DNA from: Chloroflexi bacterium TSY
GTDB lineage: Bacteria; Chloroflexota; Anaerolineae; Caldilineales; Caldilineaceae
Length of the DNA: 64,000 bases
Direction of reading: 5' to 3'
Assembly (NCBI GenBank): GCA_019217005.1
Contig: JAHBNG010000009.1
Coordinates: 1-64,000 of the forward strand
A model generated the notes under the pieces. That model was not told where the DNA came from. It did not search any database and saw nothing but the letters and a program-made list of their open reading frames with translations. This document shows, piece by piece, positions 10,576-20,755 of the stretch. Made by a program: the position numbers and the translations under genes. Within the stretch, counting starts at the first letter, position 1. Each line of letters starts with the position of its first letter.

Positions 10576-12255
10576 ATGAGCTTTAAACGTACACGTCTCA
10601 AATCAGCTTTACCACAGAAAGTAACCCTGACAGCCAGATTTAAGGAAGCCAAAGCGAGTAATGGGGAAGTTGATAGTAAGACAAATCAGGAGCCAGATGC
10701 CAACGAGGAGGAAGCTGAAGATCTCCAGGTGCGTGTTGCGACGAATCCCAATGGGGTTGCTCTACGCAGCACGAGCCAACGAACCAACATTAGCAAGCGG
10801 CGGTTACGACGACGAACAACGCCATTAGAAGTGTTGCAGCAGCCGTTTCAAGCCGGAGTCCGTAAGGTTTTTGATTTACGCCGTTTGATCATCGTATTGG
10901 TACTCACCGGAATTGTGTTGTTTGTGCCATTTCCAGAAACCTTATCAGCCGAAGGCCATCGAGCGCTGGCGTTGTTTGTCTTCACGGGAGCCATTCTGGC
11001 TTTGGAGCCTGCACCACTACCCATTGCAGCGTTGCTTGTACCGATTTGCCAGATTGCGCTGGGAATTGATACAGTCGATGGGGCGTTTGCACCTTTTGGC
11101 AAACCAGTCGTCTTTTTGATTCTAGGCAGTCTTTTTCTGGCTGAGGCACTGCGCAAACATGGATTGACGCGGCGCCTGGCTCTTTATGCAATTGTCCAAA
11201 GTGGAGGGAGTTTTCCGCTGCTTTTGCTCGGATTGATGCTCATTACGAGCATGTTGAGCATGTGGGTGTTGAATACAGCAACAGCAGCTGTACTGATTCC
11301 AGTGGCAATCACAATTGCCCAACGTGTGAAGCAACCAGATGAAGCGCAGAAAGTCCTCAGTATCTTAATTTTAGGGATTGCTTACAGCTCCAGTTTGGGG
11401 GCGATTGCGACCATTATGGGAAGTGGGGAGAACGCAATTGCCAGTGGTTTGCTAAATGATATTCAATCGTTTGGATTTATTAGTTGGATGCAATATGGTC
11501 TACCGGTTGTCATTGTTCTTGTTCCATTCAGCTGGCTCTTATTAAAGTTGACCTTTCGTTTGCCCAAGCTTGAGATCGATACCTTGCCTGCTTTACGCGA
11601 AATTCGACGTTTGGGCGCATTGAGTTCGGCAGAGCGCAAAATCATTATGACTCTTTTCCTGGCTGTGATGCTTTGGATTAGCGGCAAGTGGCTTGAAGAG
11701 ATGCTGATTTTGCCACCATCGCTTTTAAGTAGTGCAGTTGTGGCGATTGGCGCCGTTGCGCTTCTTTCTGTAGAGGAAGTAATCGATTGGAATGATCTGC
11801 GCGGGGTCAATTGGGGCGTCTTTTTTGTGATCGGAGCGGGATTGACCTTAGGTGATGCTTTGCACAAGACGGGAGCAGATGCTTGGTTTGCAGGTCTTCT
11901 TGCCCCGCAACTAGAGGGATTGTCCTACGTTTCGATTCTAACGGTTCTCGTGACAATTGCCTTTGTTCTGACTCAATTCATGAACAACGTCACGTTGGGT
12001 GCCATACTGGCTCCGATTCTGATCACGTTGGGGGAGGCCAGCGGCATTGCACCAGCTCGTCTATTGTTGCCCACAGTCTTTGCGCTGGCATTGGCCTATA
12101 TGTTACCCGCGGCTTCCGCACGCATGACGCTCGTTTCTGTGACGGGTGCTGTGAAGCGAAACGATATGATACGGGCAGGCTTGATCGTCGGGATTCCATC
12201 GGCCATGCTCATCTGGGCTTTTTTCTATCTGTTGAGTCGGATTGAGTGGATTTAA
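10576..12255 (+). CDS. DASS/SLC13-family anion (carboxylate/sulfate) transporter
   Basis: A 559-aa polytopic membrane protein of the divalent anion:sodium symporter superfamily. The first ~95 residues are a charged cytoplasmic extension (EEEAEDLQVRV, then KRRLRRRTTP) that is unusual for the family. About a dozen hydrophobic segments follow. The two substrate/sodium-site hairpins are recognisable but divergent: MWVLNTATAAVLIPVA, where the family usually has SNT, and FMNNVTLGAILAPI in the second half. IMGSGENAIASGL between them matches the conserved loop region. Substrate cannot be assigned from the sequence: dicarboxylate, citrate and sulfate are all possible. The next gene starts 34 bases downstream on the same strand and may be cotranscribed. 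Confidence 0.85.
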   Translation: MSFKRTRLKSALPQKVTLTARFKEAKASNGEVDSKTNQEPDANEEEAEDLQVRVATNPNGVALRSTSQRTNISKRRLRRRTTPLEVLQQPFQAGVRKVFDLRRLIIVLVLTGIVLFVPFPETLSAEGHRALALFVFTGAILALEPAPLPIAALLVPICQIALGIDTVDGAFAPFGKPVVFLILGSLFLAEALRKHGLTRRLALYAIVQSGGSFPLLLLGLMLITSMLSMWVLNTATAAVLIPVAITIAQRVKQPDEAQKVLSILILGIAYSSSLGAIATIMGSGENAIASGLLNDIQSFGFISWMQYGLPVVIVLVPFSWLLLKLTFRLPKLEIDTLPALREIRRLGALSSAERKIIMTLFLAVMLWISGKWLEEMLILPPSLLSSAVVAIGAVALLSVEEVIDWNDLRGVNWGVFFVIGAGLTLGDALHKTGADAWFAGLLAPQLEGLSYVSILTVLVTIAFVLTQFMNNVTLGAILAPILITLGEASGIAPARLLLPTVFALALAYMLPAASARMTLVSVTGAVKRNDMIRAGLIVGIPSAMLIWAFFYLLSRIEWI

Positions 12256-12289
12256 GATAATCGATTGATAAGTTACGAAGGAGGGGAAG

Positions 12290-12637
12290 GTGCGTATTTG
12301 GCTCATTGGGGCGGGTCGTGCAGGAAGTGCGGCCATTCGCCAATTACAAAAAAACGACCGAATCGAAATTGTCGTGAGCGATCCGCTGGCACGTCCGAAG
12401 GCAGTAGAAGAGGGACTGATTCAGCAGGTCGATTTGGTTGAGCGTGTAACACCAGTCAATGTAAATGAGATTGCCAAACGTATACATCCTGACCTGATTT
12501 TGATTGCATCGGGCACAGGAACACAGAGCTTCGGAAACGTTGCGGGAGGTATTGCTCTAGCCGAAGGTCTGTATTATGAAATTGCTGCCGGGAGCAATTG
12601 TCCTTGCCTGGTTTTATCGCGCTCTAATCTGACATAA
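12290..12637 (+). CDS. Small Rossmann-fold NAD(P)-binding protein (TrkA-N-like)
   Basis: A 115-aa protein starting with GTG at 12290 behind a strong AAGGAGGGG. It opens with the dinucleotide-binding motif WLIGAGRAGSAAIRQL, followed by strands IEIVVSD and LILIASGTG, as in TrkA-N or dehydrogenase Rossmann folds. Only the nucleotide-binding domain is present, with no ligand-binding or catalytic domain. It lies 34 bases behind the DASS transporter and could be a regulatory subunit of it, as KTN domains are for ion transporters, but that is inferred only from position. Confidence 0.7.
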   Translation: MRIWLIGAGRAGSAAIRQLQKNDRIEIVVSDPLARPKAVEEGLIQQVDLVERVTPVNVNEIAKRIHPDLILIASGTGTQSFGNVAGGIALAEGLYYEIAAGSNCPCLVLSRSNLT

Positions 12638-12660
12638 TAGAGTTGTCCCTAAAAAAACAG

Positions 12661-12725
12661 GCTGAGCAGTGTTCATTTACACACTTTGTGGTACACACTC
12701 GAAGTTTAAATGATGTGGCTATAAG
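12661..12725. repeat. Composite of two hairpin-repeat arms
   Basis: One arm of the hairpin family described at 23700-23773 (CATTTACACACTTTGTGG) is followed directly by an arm of a second family (CGAAGTTTAAATGATGTGGC, also at about 20713-20733 and, with changes, near 53057). It fills the gap ahead of the STAND-TPR gene. Confidence 0.6.
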
Positions 12726-12743
12726 CTTATTTTTCACACCTTC

Positions 12744-15020
12744 ATGCACCAAGAATCACGTGAGCAAACGCCCCATAACCTAGGTCTATTCCGACTACAA
12801 GGATTTTGTGGTCGCCAAAAGGAGCTTCTTACGCTACACGATTGGCTGACAGGAGGCGACGATCTACCTGCTATTGCCCTCAGCGGAGAGCAAGGTGTTG
12901 GCAAAAGCACATTGGCAACTGCTGCTGCATGGAATCATTTCTATGAATTTACTGATGGCATTATTCGTGTTGGTGCGTCTGGAGGCAAACCACTCCGCCT
13001 CTATGATATTGTACGGACAATGGATTCAGTCTTTGGGACGACCATGACGCGTCTGCATGAGGAGCGCTGGGGGATTAGTATTTTGGAGCAGCTCTATCGT
13101 CGTCGTCGTCTGCTCGTAATCGATGAGATGTCCGGAACCAGCGAAGCTGAATTCAATACCATCGTTGATATTATCAGTCATCTACATGAAGTTGGTGGCA
13201 ATTCGCGGATTTTGTTGATTGATCGCAACTTCAGCCGTGCCATTGCCGATTTGGTGCAAGATCAGTTTTTGCATCTAGAAGGAATACAGCAAAGCAATCT
13301 GAAGCCATTTGTGCAGCAACGAGCACCAGAAGCGGTATTGTCCGAGGCACTTGCCCATTTAGATAGCTTATATACAGTTACAAACGGGCATCCTTTTGCC
13401 ATACGCCTTGTGCTTGGATTGCTTCTCGATTACTCTTGGCAGGAGCTGGAGCAGATTCTACAAGATGCAATGTCGGATACATCTCTTGCGGATATAGCGT
13501 TCGAAGAAGCGATTGATCGAGAGGTACCCTCTCCTGACCCTACTTCATCAGAATCAAAAAATATTGCCCCAATTGGGACTGATCCTTTGAGCTTAAATCT
13601 TGTTACCTTTGCTGTCGAAAATTTAATTCTATCTGTTCCACAAGCCGGTACGCTTCTTAACCGCTTGGTCAGTGCGGCTGGCGGTGCCTCGATGGATGCA
13701 CTCCATGAGCTGTTTTGGGCCGACTTGGGGACGCAAACAGAATTTGAACAAACACTTAATGCATTGTGGGATCGTAGCCTTTTAGAGCAAGACCTATTTG
13801 ATCAACGTGTGGTCATGCACCCCCTGGTTCGCCGATATATGAGTCAAAATGCGATGATGTTGGGAGAGGAATGGAATCGACGTCACGCAACATATTATCG
13901 GGACATAGTGCAGAATTATCGAACGGTACCTTTAGAGCGTTGGGCCCAAATTGATGTCGAGTGGGGCAATATCTATGTCGGAGCAGACTGGTGTACGGAA
14001 CGGATGGAACGAATATGGCAGAAGGAACCCGCACAAATATTGAGCGAGCGTCGCATCGACAAGGAACAGTTACCTCGTCCAACAGATCCGGGGCTCATCC
14101 AAGATCTTCGTTTGGCGCGCGAGTATGGTTTAGCTCTCGCCTATTATGCATTCTGGCGCCATCCACCAGGCAGTCTTCGCTGGCTAAAAGCCGGTGCAGT
14201 GGCGGCCCTGGGCCTCGGGGATATGCGTCATTATGCTCGGTTACAAACTGGTATTGGTCGGCAGATGTTCTTTCAGAACGATGTCGACGGTGCCATAGGA
14301 TGGTTAGAACGAGCTTGCACTGTCTTTGCCGAACGAGATATGTTAACAGAATTGATCTATGTTTACACAGACCTTGCTACATCTCTGCGTATATTGGATA
14401 AGCCCCAGCTTGCACTCGATTATTTTTATACTGTGCTTGAGCTGATTGCCGAGGTGGGAAATCGACAGAGTTTGGCAACAGCCTATATGAATCTGGGAAG
14501 TGCACACTATAGTTTGGGTGATTATAGCAAAGCGCTTGAGCAACATCGCAAAGCATTGCGGATCGCTATGAGACTCAATGTTGGTCATGAGATTGCTAGC
14601 GCCTATAACAATATGGGACTGGCCTTGGAAGGAATGAATCATCTGGATGAGGCAAAACAAATCTATCAAATGGCGCTAACTGAATTTCGACGACTGGGTG
14701 ATGAGGCAGGGATCAGCACCTGTTTTAATAATCTGGGGTCGGTTAATTATACTCAGGGCAATTTTCAAGCCGCTTTAGAATGGTATGAACAGGATCTAAG
14801 ACTATCGGAACAGCGAGGCGTCTGGACAGATATGGCGGCTACGCTTCACAATCTTGGACATGTTGCCTTGGAGCAACAAGAATATAAACACGCAATGCGC
14901 TATTTCAAACAAAGCTTGGAACTATATGCTGCCTTTGAGTTAACCGAATATGTTGCAGAAGAAGAAGAGATGTTGAACGAGGTGCGTACGAAGTTAAATC
15001 AGGTCGATGGCGGATCGTAA
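12744..15020 (+). CDS. STAND-type NTPase with C-terminal TPR repeats
   Basis: A 758-aa protein. A Walker A motif is clear at residues 48-56 (GEQGVGKST) and a Walker B-like strand follows (RRRRLLVIDEMS, near residue 120). This is the layout of NB-ARC/STAND ATPases, where nucleotide exchange switches the protein between off and on states. A winged-helix-like region covers roughly residues 290-380. TPR repeats fill about 545-745 (DYSKALEQHRKALRIAMRL; NFQAALEWYEQDLRLSEQR), probably as the sensor. No recognisable N-terminal effector domain precedes the P-loop, which starts only 48 residues in. No Shine-Dalgarno precedes the ATG and repeat sequence ends 18 bases upstream, so the start is uncertain. 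Such proteins serve in regulation or defence; the trigger is unknown. Confidence 0.8.
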   Translation: MHQESREQTPHNLGLFRLQGFCGRQKELLTLHDWLTGGDDLPAIALSGEQGVGKSTLATAAAWNHFYEFTDGIIRVGASGGKPLRLYDIVRTMDSVFGTTMTRLHEERWGISILEQLYRRRRLLVIDEMSGTSEAEFNTIVDIISHLHEVGGNSRILLIDRNFSRAIADLVQDQFLHLEGIQQSNLKPFVQQRAPEAVLSEALAHLDSLYTVTNGHPFAIRLVLGLLLDYSWQELEQILQDAMSDTSLADIAFEEAIDREVPSPDPTSSESKNIAPIGTDPLSLNLVTFAVENLILSVPQAGTLLNRLVSAAGGASMDALHELFWADLGTQTEFEQTLNALWDRSLLEQDLFDQRVVMHPLVRRYMSQNAMMLGEEWNRRHATYYRDIVQNYRTVPLERWAQIDVEWGNIYVGADWCTERMERIWQKEPAQILSERRIDKEQLPRPTDPGLIQDLRLAREYGLALAYYAFWRHPPGSLRWLKAGAVAALGLGDMRHYARLQTGIGRQMFFQNDVDGAIGWLERACTVFAERDMLTELIYVYTDLATSLRILDKPQLALDYFYTVLELIAEVGNRQSLATAYMNLGSAHYSLGDYSKALEQHRKALRIAMRLNVGHEIASAYNNMGLALEGMNHLDEAKQIYQMALTEFRRLGDEAGISTCFNNLGSVNYTQGNFQAALEWYEQDLRLSEQRGVWTDMAATLHNLGHVALEQQEYKHAMRYFKQSLELYAAFELTEYVAEEEEMLNEVRTKLNQVDGGS

Positions 15021-15371
15021 ATGGTTGCTATACCGCGGTCATGATAAAAAACCGGGATTTGCCGCCGTTCTATCAGAACGTGTTTTATAAAGTCATTCTG
15101 TTTGGCAATAGCTGCGTAGCAACGGAGGCTTTGCGGCCCTGAGTCTTCCCAAGGGAGAATCCGCTGATCCAAAGACTAAAAGAAGATTCTTCACTCCGTT
15201 CCTCTGCCGTTGCTTCGCAGCAACCATTTCGTGTTTGGATACAGGTGCGTAGCACCCACAGAATGACACGCTCTGGTACTTTTAAAACACACTCACAGAG
15301 AAGTCAGCACCGGTTTTCATGCAGAGCAAAGTGTAGTGGAGTCCAAACTCTAACATTAAAGCGTTCAAGAT
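15021..15371. other. Intergenic region with degenerate repeats
   Basis: No gene seen. The stretch holds repeat-like text (TGCGTAGCAACGGAGGC; GAAGATTCTTCACTCCG; CAGGTGCGTAGCACCCACAG). Its last element resembles the 9058-9072 region, and the TTCTTC-CACTC text recurs before the methyltransferase gene near 19651. These look like decayed interspersed elements. Confidence 0.45.
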
Positions 15372-15397
15372 AGGCCTCAATAGGGGCTTTTTTTGTT
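15372..15397 (+). terminator. Rho-independent terminator upstream of the groESL promoter
   Basis: A short stem AGGCCTC-AATA-GGGGCT (with G-U pairs) is followed by seven T. It ends just before the -35 box of the groES promoter and would insulate it from upstream transcription. Confidence 0.5.
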
Positions 15398-15406
15398 CTT
15401 TAAAAT

Positions 15407-15435
15407 TTGCAAGAACATTTTGGATGCGTTATCAT
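15407..15435 (+). promoter_or_regulatory. groESL sigma-A-type promoter
   Basis: TTGCAA at 15407-15412 and TATCAT at 15430-15435 are separated by exactly 17 bases. The expected start, near 15442, falls directly at the CIRCE operator. Confidence 0.7.
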
Positions 15436-15444
15436 ACGCAGCCG

Positions 15445-15471
15445 TTAGCACTCTCGCCATGAGAGTGCTAA
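15445..15471. promoter_or_regulatory. CIRCE operator (HrcA binding site)
   Basis: A perfect TTAGCACTC-N9-GAGTGCTAA inverted repeat, the established operator of the heat-shock repressor HrcA. It lies just below the -10 box, where bound HrcA would block transcription of groES-groEL under non-stress conditions. hrcA itself is not in the window. Confidence 0.95.
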
Positions 15472-15690
15472 TCTACACGAAATTTGGAATTCCGGCGATT
15501 TCAGTTAATTTTGTTTAAGTTAGGGATTACATAGTTCTGGGTTTTAACATAATTCCCAACAAAAATTTGTCTCGTTTCTGCTCCAAGAGACGTGATATAA
15601 ATTTTTCTGGGTAGATATAGAAATGGACCTGATAAAAATAGTCGAACTAGGTAATTCTGCCATGTTACTCAAATTTTGGGAGGAAATTGT

Positions 15691-15978
15691 ATGAACCTTA
15701 AACCGCTCGGTGATCGACTCGTCATCAAGCCGCTGGAGCAGGAAGAGCAAACCTCATCTGGGATTTTTCTGCCTGAGACAGCAAAAGAAAAGCCACAGCA
15801 AGGCAAAGTAGAAGCCGCTGGTCCTGGTGGACGAAAAGACAATGGCGAACGCATCCCGATGGAAGTCAGCGTAGGCGACACAGTTCTTTATGCCAAATAT
15901 GCGGGCACAAACGTAAAGCTAGATGGCGAAGAGGTATTGATCCTCAAAGAAAGTGACGTTCTGGCTGTTGTTGCTTGA
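15691..15978 (+). CDS. groES: Co-chaperonin GroES
   Basis: A 95-aa protein beginning [19 protein letters not shown]. It has the mobile loop ([18 protein letters not shown]) and the C-terminal [11 protein letters not shown] of the Cpn10 family. GroES caps the GroEL ring and closes the folding chamber. The ATG at 15691 follows GGGAGG by 7 bases; a TTG 15 bases upstream is in frame but overlaps the ribosome binding site. Length is normal for the family. Expression is expected from the CIRCE-controlled promoter upstream, with groEL following after 311 bases. Confidence 0.97.
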   Translation: MNLKPLGDRLVIKPLEQEEQTSSGIFLPETAKEKPQQGKVEAAGPGGRKDNGERIPMEVSVGDTVLYAKYAGTNVKLDGEEVLILKESDVLAVVA

Positions 15979-17930
<1,952 letters not shown>

Positions 17931-17963
17931 GATCTTATCGACGTTTAACCGTTGATGATCGAA

Positions 17964-17996
17964 TGGGGAGTGCCGGGGATCGGTGCTTCCTTTTTT
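17964..17996 (+). terminator. Probable terminator after groEL
   Basis: An imperfect GC-rich stem (GGGGAGTGCCG / CGGTGCTTCC) followed by six T, 34 bases beyond the groEL stop. Confidence 0.5.
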
Positions 17997-18031
17997 CATG
18001 TTGCGTATAGCGCATCCCAGGAGACAAACCA

Positions 18032-18619
18032 ATGCCACTTCCAACAAGTGCCGAAGCCCATGAACTACTAAACGAATGGGTTGAATCTGAGAGCCTACGC
18101 CGCCATATGTTGGCCGTAGAAGCTGCCATGCGAAGTTATGCCCGCTTCTATGAACAAGACGAGGAGCTTTGGGGATTGACGGGCTTGCTTCATGATGTTG
18201 ATTATGAAAAGCATCCAGATATGGATGACACAGTCAACGGTCACCCACGGACGGCTTTACGTTATTTTGAGGAAAATGACTATCCAGCAGAATTAATCCA
18301 AGCTGTTCGTGCCCATGCGCCCTTCTTAGGGAGCCAGCCAGAATCGCTATTAGATAAAACGTTGATGGCCTGTGATGAGTTAACAGGCTTAATTCAAGCG
18401 TGCGCTTATGTGCGACCCGATCGTGATATTCGTAGCGTGAAGCTCAAATCTGTCAAGAAGAAGTGGAAAGATAAGGCATTCACGGCTGCTATTGATCGAC
18501 AGGAGAATATGCACTACATCGAAACGCTAGGCGAACCGTTCGATGAGCATGTCGCGCGTGTGCTTGAAGCCATGCAGGGCATTGCAACAGAATTGGGTGT
18601 GGACGGGGAGAGTGGATAA
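18032..18619 (+). CDS. HD-domain phosphohydrolase
   Basis: A 195-aa protein with the metal-binding HD fold: a leading His in LRRHMLAVEAAM, the HD pair in TGLLHDVDYEKHP, and a further His-Asp region (VRAHAPFLG; MACDELTGLIQA). It belongs to the group of small HD hydrolases related to YqeK/HDIG proteins that act on nucleotides or other phosphoesters; the substrate is not deducible. AGGAG precedes the ATG by 8 bases. It is monocistronic as seen, about 100 bases after groEL and separated from it by a probable terminator. Confidence 0.8.
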   Translation: MPLPTSAEAHELLNEWVESESLRRHMLAVEAAMRSYARFYEQDEELWGLTGLLHDVDYEKHPDMDDTVNGHPRTALRYFEENDYPAELIQAVRAHAPFLGSQPESLLDKTLMACDELTGLIQACAYVRPDRDIRSVKLKSVKKKWKDKAFTAAIDRQENMHYIETLGEPFDEHVARVLEAMQGIATELGVDGESG

Positions 18620-18693
18620 TAGATGGTCGATGGACATAGCTCTACGTTGCCCAATATATTCCCTGAACGCATTCATTCGCAACTCATCATTTA

Positions 18694-19521
18694 CTACCAA
18701 CCCATCCACCAATCTTTGCGCGAACGTGGATCCATAAAGGAGCCATTGTCTCGGATTGCAACCTTGATTGATGTGCCAGTTGCATTCCCCAAGCGTTCCT
18801 GATTGCGTAAAGCAGGCAACCGAGTGCGGCCCGCTCTGTTCATTTCTCGATAGAGGGCGAGCAAATTGGCATCAATGTTTACATCTTCGATGTGGACGAC
18901 ATAGCCAAAGGCAGGGGTATCATCCCGTAGATAGACAAGCGTGATACGCGTCTCTTCTGCATAAAGCACCATGGCGCGGTAGATTCCACCGAAAATATCG
19001 GGGCGGCGGCTGGGAATATGGATTGGTTCGCCAAGCGTTGTCTCCATCCCAATGAGGGTCACTGTGGGATCGGAGATCGGCGCACCACGGCATCCTTGCT
19101 CGCTACATTGCCAATCCCATTCATGCATTTGATAGGCAGCCGTAAAGGTGGGGACACGTGGAGGGATAAACATGTCGGCCAATTGGGGAGCATCTTGATC
19201 CACGGCTCCACCAATATCGATCAACGCCAAAGTTGCAGTGGTTGGAACATAACTCCGCAACGAGAGATTGATGTCGCCGTTTGTGGCGGCTGGGCGATCA
19301 ATCGGTTCTCCCATAATGGGAATTGGATCGTAAACTGCATTCGACACATTGCCAGAAGTCTTGGCGAGTAGTGGAAGATAGAAACAATTCGCGGGAACCG
19401 TTCCTTGCCCACAAGTAGGAATTCCGGCGTGGACAACCGACGTGGTTGTTTGACTCCCCCAGATCAGCCCAACAAAAATACAGATCAAGATAACTGAATA
19501 AGCTGATAAACGTTGTAGCAA
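18694..19521 (-). CDS. Secreted protein of unknown function
   Basis: A 275-aa protein starting with TTG at 19521, 8 bases after AAAGGAGA. It has a signal peptide (YSVILICIFVGLIWGSQ) and then a short Cys pair (CGQGTVPANC). FYLPLLAK follows at about residue 47; this is like the tails at the end of other secreted proteins here but is placed near the N-terminus. The rest is a single globular region with the conserved-looking text EWDWQCSEQGC and VAIRDNGSFMDPRSR. I recognise no catalytic motif or family. A hairpin repeat lies 29 bases upstream of its start. Confidence 0.6.
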   Translation of the reverse strand: MLQRLSAYSVILICIFVGLIWGSQTTTSVVHAGIPTCGQGTVPANCFYLPLLAKTSGNVSNAVYDPIPIMGEPIDRPAATNGDINLSLRSYVPTTATLALIDIGGAVDQDAPQLADMFIPPRVPTFTAAYQMHEWDWQCSEQGCRGAPISDPTVTLIGMETTLGEPIHIPSRRPDIFGGIYRAMVLYAEETRITLVYLRDDTPAFGYVVHIEDVNIDANLLALYREMNRAGRTRLPALRNQERLGNATGTSIKVAIRDNGSFMDPRSRKDWWMGW

Positions 19522-19549
19522 TTTGATTCTCCTTTATATAATCGACAAC

Positions 19550-19624
19550 GTGTCCCAAAGTGTGTAAATAGAGACCGCTTAGCCAGAGAACCTGCTCCAT
19601 TTACACACTTTGCGGTATACACTC
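19550..19624. repeat. Hairpin repeat, family 1
   Basis: An imperfect inverted repeat with arms CCCAAAGTGTGTAAAT and CATTTACACACTTTGCGG around a ~30-base middle. It belongs to the same family as the elements at 23700-23773 and 60767-60840. Confidence 0.75.
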
Positions 19625-19670
19625 ATATAATCAGAGATCGCAATCGTTAGATTCTTCGCTTCACTCGGGA

Positions 19671-20486
19671 ATGACACGATCGAGCTCGATTGATCACCGT
19701 AAAAGAATGCATTTGTTTCCTACTTTTCCTGCGAATACGTCATCGATTCAGAAGTTGGGAATCTGGCGTTCGATCTTGATGTATTATGGTATTCCATTTC
19801 GCAAACGGCGCATGATGCGCTTTTATGCTCAGTTTATCAAACCCAAAATGCTCTGTTATGATATTGGGGCGCATTTAGGGAATCGTATTTGGGTATGGGC
19901 TGCCCTTGGTGCAACAGTCGTCGGTGTTGAACCGCAGCCACTTTGCTATCATCTGCTCAATCAATGGTATGGGAATGCCCCCAACGTCACCTTGCTTGAT
20001 CAAGCTCTAGGTGCCGGCAAGTCAAGGGGTCAACAAAGAACATTGTTTATTAGCCAACGAACGCCAACTGTGTCAACCCTCTCGACTCAATGGATGGCAA
20101 AAGTACAGCGAACAGATTCTTTTGCAAATGTGGAATGGGACACCAGAGCAACGGTTACAATCACAACCCTTGATGAGTTAATTGTCCGTTTTGGCGAACC
20201 TCTATTCTGCAAAATTGACGTTGAGGGGTATGAATTGGATGTTTTGCATGGGCTATCACGCCCCCTCCAAATGCTTTCTTTTGAATATGTTCCTGCATCC
20301 CAAAGGATTAGCCTAGATTGTCTCGACTATTTGACTCAACTCGGTCATTATGAGTTTAACTGGTCGATTGGAGAGAGTCATCGTCTTCAATCAGCTCAGT
20401 GGATTTCGGCAGAGCAGATGGCTCATACTCTAGCATCAATGGAACCAAATGAAAATTCAGGGGATGTCTATGCACGGGTAGTTTAG
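19671..20486 (+). CDS. FkbM-family SAM-dependent methyltransferase
   Basis: A 271-aa protein with the class I methyltransferase motif I (LCYDIGAHLGNRIWVWAALG), the acidic post-motif (VVGVEPQPL), and FkbM features TITTLDELI and CKIDVEGYELDVLHGL. FkbM-type enzymes methylate hydroxyls of glycans or natural products. No biosynthetic neighbours are present, so the substrate is unknown. The first ATG lies inside repeat-like sequence (TTCGCTTCACTCGGGAATGA) with no ribosome binding site. Internal ATGs at codons 13 and 38 are alternatives, so the true N-terminus is uncertain. Its stop codon touches the start of a hairpin. Confidence 0.8.
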   Translation: MTRSSSIDHRKRMHLFPTFPANTSSIQKLGIWRSILMYYGIPFRKRRMMRFYAQFIKPKMLCYDIGAHLGNRIWVWAALGATVVGVEPQPLCYHLLNQWYGNAPNVTLLDQALGAGKSRGQQRTLFISQRTPTVSTLSTQWMAKVQRTDSFANVEWDTRATVTITTLDELIVRFGEPLFCKIDVEGYELDVLHGLSRPLQMLSFEYVPASQRISLDCLDYLTQLGHYEFNWSIGESHRLQSAQWISAEQMAHTLASMEPNENSGDVYARVV

Positions 20487-20740
20487 GCTTTTCCCGAATA
20501 TAAAATACCCAATTCGATGGGAAAAGCCAAAGCCATTCCAGGGCGAAACGCTCATCTTTATGGGTAGTTCTTTTTCTGGAATGGCCTTAGATCTACAGAC
20601 GGACGGAATTATTTGGATTTTTTCATTCATCACCAGTGGTACTATCCCACATAATAGAGACGCCACTTAAACTTCGGACAATAGAACCGTTTTCTGTCGA
20701 GGGACAATTGTCCAAAGTTTAAATGATGTGGCGATAAGGA
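20486..20740. repeat. Three hairpins in one intergenic gap
   Basis: First, a 10-bp inverted repeat GGCTTTTCCC/GGGAAAAGCC at 20486-20495 and 20519-20528 starts on the last base of the stop codon. Second, AAAGCCATTCCAG/CTGGAATGGCCTT lies at 20529-20541 and 20576-20588. Third, a family-2 element with arms CCACTTAAACTTCGGACAAT and ATTGTCCAAAGTTTAAATGA covers about 20659-20740. No gene is seen in the gap. Confidence 0.6.
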
Positions 20741-20755
20741 ATCGGCGGAAAGAAT

